Shown here: in pieces, positions 16,414 to 19,951 of the stretch
How the letters are laid out: each line of letters begins with the position of its first letter
Numbering within the stretch: position 1 is the stretch's first letter
Assembly (NCBI GenBank): GCA_015264885.1
Contig: JABZYY010000013.1
Location: forward strand, 1-19,951
DNA from: Streptococcus sp.
GTDB lineage: Bacteria > Bacillota > Bacilli > Lactobacillales > Aerococcaceae
Direction: 5' to 3'
DNA: 19,951 nucleotides
Program-made: the position numbers and the translations under genes
Notes under the pieces: model-generated
Database searches by the model: none
What the model saw: the letters and a program-made list of their open reading frames with translations, nothing else
Told to the model about the DNA's origin: nothing

Positions 16414-17288
16414 TACTGCGCCTCCTTTCCACTCACAATAATCATTCGGTCCAAACCTGCAATATCTTTATGGATTGTTACTTTTCGATTCGGACAAGCT
16501 TCACTAAAAATTCGTTGCACGCTTGATCCTTGCTTAAATCCAATTTCAAAAAAGGCTTGGCCACTATCTGTTAGATACTCTTCTAATCGATGGGCAATCT
16601 TTTCGTAAATCGCAAGGCCCTCCTTTTCCGCAAATAACGCTTGTTTTGGTTCATAGCGTCTCACCGATTCATCCATTAACACTTCTTCAGAAAAAGCAAT
16701 ATACGGTGGATTACTAATAATACATTCAAATTTCTTATGTGGAACATTGCTGTATACATCGCTGTAAATTAATTCGGTTTGAAGACTGAACTTATCCCGG
16801 TTCTTCTTAGCAACAACAAGCGCTTCCTCTGAAATATCGCACCCCATATAATGATGTCGCCCAACTAGTCTTTCTAAACTCAAAATAATGCATCCTGTTC
16901 CGACGCCAATTTCTAGAACTCTCCCAACAGGGCACTGTTCTAAAAATGACTGTGCTTTTAAAACAAGTTCTTCTGTTTCTGGACGAGGAATTAAGGTATC
17001 CTTTGTGACCATAAATTCTTCCCCTAGAAATTCAGCCACACCTGTAATTTGCTGTAATGGTTCAAACTCACTAAGACGTAGTAACTCGCCTTCTAAGTCT
17101 TCAAAAGTCACTGTAGCCTCTTGGCGTAAATTCAAAAGAAATTGCGACAGGGTCCATTGATTCTTAAATAACATCAATTCTCTGACAAGATGCTGGCATT
17201 CTTTGTGCCCTAATTTCGGTTGTTTTTCTTCTAAAAAACAAGAAGCCCTAATGAGGACTTCTTGGTTCGTTGGATTAGTTGTTTCCAT
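16413..17288 (-). CDS. prmC: Release-factor glutamine methyltransferase PrmC
   Basis: Methylates the glutamine of the GGQ motif of release factors RF1 and RF2 using S-adenosylmethionine. The gene for its substrate RF1 lies directly upstream. The 291-residue protein has an N-terminal helical domain (about 1-75), then [13 protein letters not shown] (77-89) and PRPETEEL (101-108). The SAM-binding motif I EIGVGTGC (126-133) and the catalytic NPPY (193-196) follow. The ATG at 17288 lies inside the end of prfA, giving a 14-base overlap. No good ribosome binding site precedes it, so translation probably depends on reinitiation after prfA. Cysteines at 17 and 31 in the N-terminal domain have no known role. 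Confidence 0.95.
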   Translation of the reverse strand: METTNPTNQEVLIRASCFLEEKQPKLGHKECQHLVRELMLFKNQWTLSQFLLNLRQEATVTFEDLEGELLRLSEFEPLQQITGVAEFLGEEFMVTKDTLIPRPETEELVLKAQSFLEQCPVGRVLEIGVGTGCIILSLERLVGRHHYMGCDISEEALVVAKKNRDKFSLQTELIYSDVYSNVPHKKFECIISNPPYIAFSEEVLMDESVRRYEPKQALFAEKEGLAIYEKIAHRLEEYLTDSGQAFFEIGFKQGSSVQRIFSEACPNRKVTIHKDIAGLDRMIIVSGKEAQ

Positions 17289-18354
17289 TATTTAATTGCT
17301 CCAATTTTTCTGTGTGATCATAAAGAATTAAAGCATCGACAATTTCATCAATTTTTCCAGCTAACACTTGGTCTAGCTTTTGAAGAGTTAAACCAATACG
17401 GTGGTCTGTAACACGGTTTTGTGGGAAGTTGTACGTACGAATACGTTCAGAACGGTCCCCTGTACCTACTGCAGACTTACGGTTTGCATCATATTCAGAT
17501 TGCGCTTCTTGAGAAATCTTGTCGTATACACGCGCACGCAATACTTTCATCGCTTTCTCACGGTTCTTCAATTGTGAACGCTCATCTTGCATCGCTACAA
17601 CAATACCTGTTGGCAAGTGCGTTAACCGTACGGCAGATGCTGTCTTATTAACGTGCTGTCCACCGGCACCTGATGCATGGTAAATATCCACACGAATATC
17701 TTTATCTTCTAATTCAATTTCTACTTCTTCTGCTTCAGGCATGACAACGACTGTAGCTGTTGAGGTATGAACACGTCCTTGAGATTCAGTTGACGGAACA
17801 CGTTGTACACGATGAGCACCAGATTCATATTTTAATTTAGAGAATACATTATCCCCTGTAATCATTAAAATAACTTCTTTATATCCACCGATACCTGTTA
17901 CATTGGCATCCATCACCTCTACACGCCATCCTTGTGCTTCAGCGTATTTTTGATACATATTCAAAAGATCTCCCGCAAAGAGTGCAGCTTCATCTCCACC
18001 TGCAGCTCCACGGATTTCCATGATGATGTTTTTGCCATCGTTTGGATCTTCAGGTAATAGTAAGAATTTGATTTTATCTTCTAATTCTACTTTTTCTTTT
18101 TTGAGGGCACTTAATTCTTCTTTTGCCATTTCTGCCATTTCTGCATCTAAGCTTTCACCAAGCATTTCCTCTGTGTCGCTAATTTCTTCGACCACTTGTT
18201 GATAACGTTTGAACGTTTCTACTTTTGGTCGTAAGTTAGCTTCTTCTTTTGTTAATTCCATGAAACGTTTTGTATCGCCGATAACTTCCGGATCACTTAA
18301 TAACTCTGAAAGTTCATCATAACGAATAATAAAACTATCTAATTGATCGAACAT
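17275..18354 (-). CDS. prfA: Peptide chain release factor 1
   Basis: RF1 recognises UAA and UAG and triggers peptide release. The 359-residue length is typical. GGQ is at 231-233 within the conserved [19 protein letters not shown]. The codon-recognition tripeptide of RF1 (Pro-x-Thr) is P187-S188-T189 in [10 protein letters not shown], which separates it from RF2 (SPF). Domain 1 is the helical N-terminus (about 1-105). The ATG at 18354 follows AAAGGAGA with 6 bases of spacing. It lies 21 bases after tdk and overlaps prmC by 14 bases. No RF2-type programmed frameshift is expected or seen. Confidence 0.97.
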   Translation of the reverse strand: MFDQLDSFIIRYDELSELLSDPEVIGDTKRFMELTKEEANLRPKVETFKRYQQVVEEISDTEEMLGESLDAEMAEMAKEELSALKKEKVELEDKIKFLLLPEDPNDGKNIIMEIRGAAGGDEAALFAGDLLNMYQKYAEAQGWRVEVMDANVTGIGGYKEVILMITGDNVFSKLKYESGAHRVQRVPSTESQGRVHTSTATVVVMPEAEEVEIELEDKDIRVDIYHASGAGGQHVNKTASAVRLTHLPTGIVVAMQDERSQLKNREKAMKVLRARVYDKISQEAQSEYDANRKSAVGTGDRSERIRTYNFPQNRVTDHRIGLTLQKLDQVLAGKIDEIVDALILYDHTEKLEQLNNGNN

Positions 18355-18375
18355 ACTTTTCTCCTTTATCTTCTC

Positions 18376-18954
18376 TTATAAGCGTTCTTCACCAGGATGA
18401 TTATAATGATAACGACAAACTGGATAATAGGCATCATTGCCTCCAATTTGAATTTGTTCTCCCGTATACACTGGAACACCATCCACTACACGCATATTCA
18501 TACTTGCTTTTTTATGACAATACCAACAAATCGTTTTAATCTCTTCGATTTTATCCGCATAGAGTAATAAGTATTTAGAGCCTTCAAATAACTCGTTTTG
18601 GAAATCATTCTTTAAGCCAAATGCCATTACTGGAATATTTAATTCGTCAACAATTCGAGCGAGTTCGAGAATGTGTTGTTTTGATAAGAATTGAGATTCA
18701 TCAATCAAAATACAATAAGGTTTCACCGCTTGACCTTCGACAATTTCGTAAATAGGTGTATCGTCAAAAATCGGAATGGCTTCACGTCTTACTCCGATAC
18801 GACTTGATACATATCCTACTTGGTCACGGTCGTCAATTGCACTCGTAAATAATAAAACCGGTTTATCTTGTTCTTCATAATTATGTGCAACCTTTAAAAT
18901 TTCGATTGATTTTCCGCTATTCATTGCACCATATTTAAAAAACAATTGTGCCAC
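18376..18954 (-). CDS. tdk: Thymidine kinase, type II (GTG start)
   Basis: Phosphorylates thymidine to dTMP with ATP in the salvage pathway. The 192-residue protein is a type II (TK1-like) enzyme. The P-loop is GAMNSGKS (9-16), and the catalytic and metal motif DESQF holds Asp85 and the base Glu86. A zinc site is probably formed by Cys143, Cys146, Cys180 and His183 (CWYC...CRYH). The start is GTG at 18954, read as [15 protein letters not shown] at 18961-18966 stands 6 bases upstream. An ATG that overlaps it by one base is out of frame and opens only a short frame. It is the first gene of the long minus-strand run and is divergent from murT. Confidence 0.95.
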   Translation of the reverse strand: MAQLFFKYGAMNSGKSIEILKVAHNYEEQDKPVLLFTSAIDDRDQVGYVSSRIGVRREAIPIFDDTPIYEIVEGQAVKPYCILIDESQFLSKQHILELARIVDELNIPVMAFGLKNDFQNELFEGSKYLLLYADKIEEIKTICWYCHKKASMNMRVVDGVPVYTGEQIQIGGNDAYYPVCRYHYNHPGEERL

Positions 18955-18989
18955 ATTTATCCCTCCAATTGCTAAACTATACCTTTAAT

Positions 18990-19019
18990 ATCTTACGATA
19001 AATGGGTCCCTTTGTGCAA
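18990..19019 (-). promoter_or_regulatory. Possible promoter of tdk and downstream genes
   Basis: The minus strand shows TTGCAC (19014-19019), an 18-bp spacer, then TAAGAT (18990-18995), each a partial match to consensus. A second candidate -10, TATAGT, lies closer to the gene. The call is weak and rests on position in the divergent gap. Confidence 0.3.
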
Positions 19020-19070
19020 AGAAAAACCGTTATTTCAGGCGATTTTCCACAAACAATTTTAATAAAATTT

Positions 19071-19084
19071 TAAAAACGTTTTTA
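19071..19084. repeat. Perfect 14-bp palindrome in the tdk-murT gap
   Basis: TAAAAACGTTTTTA is a perfect palindrome centred on ACGT. It lies 26 bp upstream of the murT -10 and beyond the candidate tdk promoter. It could be an operator, but AT-rich palindromes of this size also arise by chance. Confidence 0.25.
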
Positions 19085-19106
19085 TAATCCACTTTTCATG
19101 AAAATA

Positions 19107-19115
19107 TGCTACAAT
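19107..19115 (+). promoter_or_regulatory. Extended -10 promoter of murT
   Basis: TGCTACAAT is an extended -10 (TGn plus TACAAT, 5 of 6 matches) 34 bases before the TTG start. No clear -35 is seen at 16-18 bp. Confidence 0.6.
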
Positions 19116-19148
19116 AATGAAGTATATTAACGGAAAGGATCGTCTAAA

Positions 19149-19951
19149 TTGAATCTTAGAACACAAGTTGCCTTAGGAGCCGGTCGATTTACTCGCTGGG
19201 CTCTGAAGACTTTTACAAAAGGCGGTAGTAGCCTGCCAGGGAAAGTAGCTCATGCTATCGATCCAAATATTTTAAAATCACTCGCTGAAAATTACGATGT
19301 CATTATCGTCAGCGGAACAAACGGGAAAACTTTAACAACTTCACTGATTGTTCAATTGTTAAAACAAAAATATCCAAATATTTTAACAAACCCTACTGGA
19401 GCTAATTTAACTCAAGGGATTGTTTCAACGTTTTTAAACCACTCACCAAAGACTGGGGAGAAGAATATCGCAGTTCTTGAAGTGGATGAAGCGACAATTC
19501 GCCACATCACTCCATATATCGAACCAAAACTATTTGTGTTCACGAATATTTTCCGCGACCAAATGGATCGTTTTGGAGAAATTTATACAACCTATCAATT
19601 AATGCTAGATGGTGCAGCTTTTGCACCAAGTGCAACTATTTTAGCAAATGGGGACGCTCCTATTTTTAATAGTGTGGACACTCCAAATCCTCGTGAGTAT
19701 TTCGGATTTAACAATTCTGAAGATAGCGAAATGATGGCGCACTACAATACTGATGGTGTTCTTTGCCCTCATTGTCAATCAATCTTGCACTATAAGAGCA
19801 TTACTTATAGTAACCTTGGAAAATACTATTGTCCAAAATGTGATTTCAAACGTCCTGAATTGAATTATGCAGTTACGGCATTAAATGATCTTTCTCTAAA
19901 GGGATCTTCATTTGATATTGACGGTACAACATTCTCAATTCCAATCGCTGG
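19149..19951 (+). CDS. murT: MurT, lipid II isoglutaminyl synthase amide-ligase subunit (3' end outside window, TTG start)
   Basis: MurT, with the glutaminase GatD, amidates D-glutamate of the lipid II stem peptide to D-isoglutamine. 267 codons are visible before the right edge. NLRTQVALGAGRFTRW, SLPGKVA (28-34) and the Mur-ligase P-loop SGTNGKT (55-61) match MurT, as do EVDEAT (111-116) and TNIFRDQMDRFGEIYTTY (132-149). A four-cysteine zinc ribbon, C206-x-x-C209 and C228-x-x-C231, interrupts the central domain and separates MurT from other Mur ligases. The TTG at 19149 is the start because AAGGA stands 9 bases upstream and an in-frame TAA lies just before that. gatD is expected next, outside the window. 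The protein is cytosolic. Confidence 0.95.
   Translation, partial: MNLRTQVALGAGRFTRWALKTFTKGGSSLPGKVAHAIDPNILKSLAENYDVIIVSGTNGKTLTTSLIVQLLKQKYPNILTNPTGANLTQGIVSTFLNHSPKTGEKNIAVLEVDEATIRHITPYIEPKLFVFTNIFRDQMDRFGEIYTTYQLMLDGAAFAPSATILANGDAPIFNSVDTPNPREYFGFNNSEDSEMMAHYNTDGVLCPHCQSILHYKSITYSNLGKYYCPKCDFKRPELNYAVTALNDLSLKGSSFDIDGTTFSIPIA

Noticed and set aside
18936..18956. ATG overlapping the GTG of tdk as the true start
   Set aside because: It is out of frame with the P-loop protein and its frame closes after a few codons.

Overview
The window is ordinary core chromosome of a low-GC Gram-positive bacterium, most likely of the order Lactobacillales. The evidence is strong AGGAGG-type ribosome binding sites, extended -10 promoters, a Lactobacillus-type F1Fo ATPase (long gamma subunit, alanine-rich c subunit), MurT, and the gene orders secG-esterase-rnr-smpB and tdk-prfA-prmC-sua5-glyA-upp-atp. 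A Carnobacteriaceae member such as Granulicatella is a guess, not something I can prove from the sequence.

Layout. (1) 1-351, minus: N-terminal part of an ABC-transporter-type membrane permease that runs off the left edge, with a possible operator region (24-bp palindrome and 11-bp direct repeats) upstream. (2) 514-4321, minus: secG, carboxylesterase, rnr and smpB, a protein export and stalled-ribosome quality-control group. An intrinsic terminator lies after smpB and another between secG and the esterase. (3) 4475-6718, plus: a four-gene cluster of Cof-type HAD phosphatase, Cys glutathione peroxidase, PNPOx-like flavin protein and membrane-anchored thioredoxin-like protein, ending in a strong terminator. 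It looks like a peroxide/thiol redox module. (4) 6797-13190, minus: the complete F1Fo ATP synthase operon atpBEFHAGDC without atpI. (5) 13329-18954, minus: tdk, prfA, prmC, sua5, glyA and upp, covering nucleotide salvage, translation termination, tRNA modification and one-carbon metabolism. (6) 19149-19951, plus: 5' part of murT (peptidoglycan amidation), divergent from tdk and running off the right edge.

Within each run, genes are tightly packed, often with overlapping start and stop codons or with a ribosome binding site inside the preceding gene, so translational coupling is likely. No stretch over 300 bases lacks a gene. The longest gaps are 18955-19148, 352-513 and 4322-4474, and all hold promoters, repeats or terminators. 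I see no tRNA, rRNA, insertion sequence, CRISPR array, phage gene or riboswitch.

I found no convincing undescribed system. The points most worth checking are regulatory: a terminator-like hairpin between upp and atpB with no room for a promoter after it, a similar terminator inside the secG-rnr group, and the operator-like repeats ahead of the truncated permease. One protein feature also stands out: an AxAxAxG version of the c-ring glycine motif in AtpE. Four genes (secG, atpD, tdk, murT) start with TTG or GTG, each behind a good ribosome binding site.
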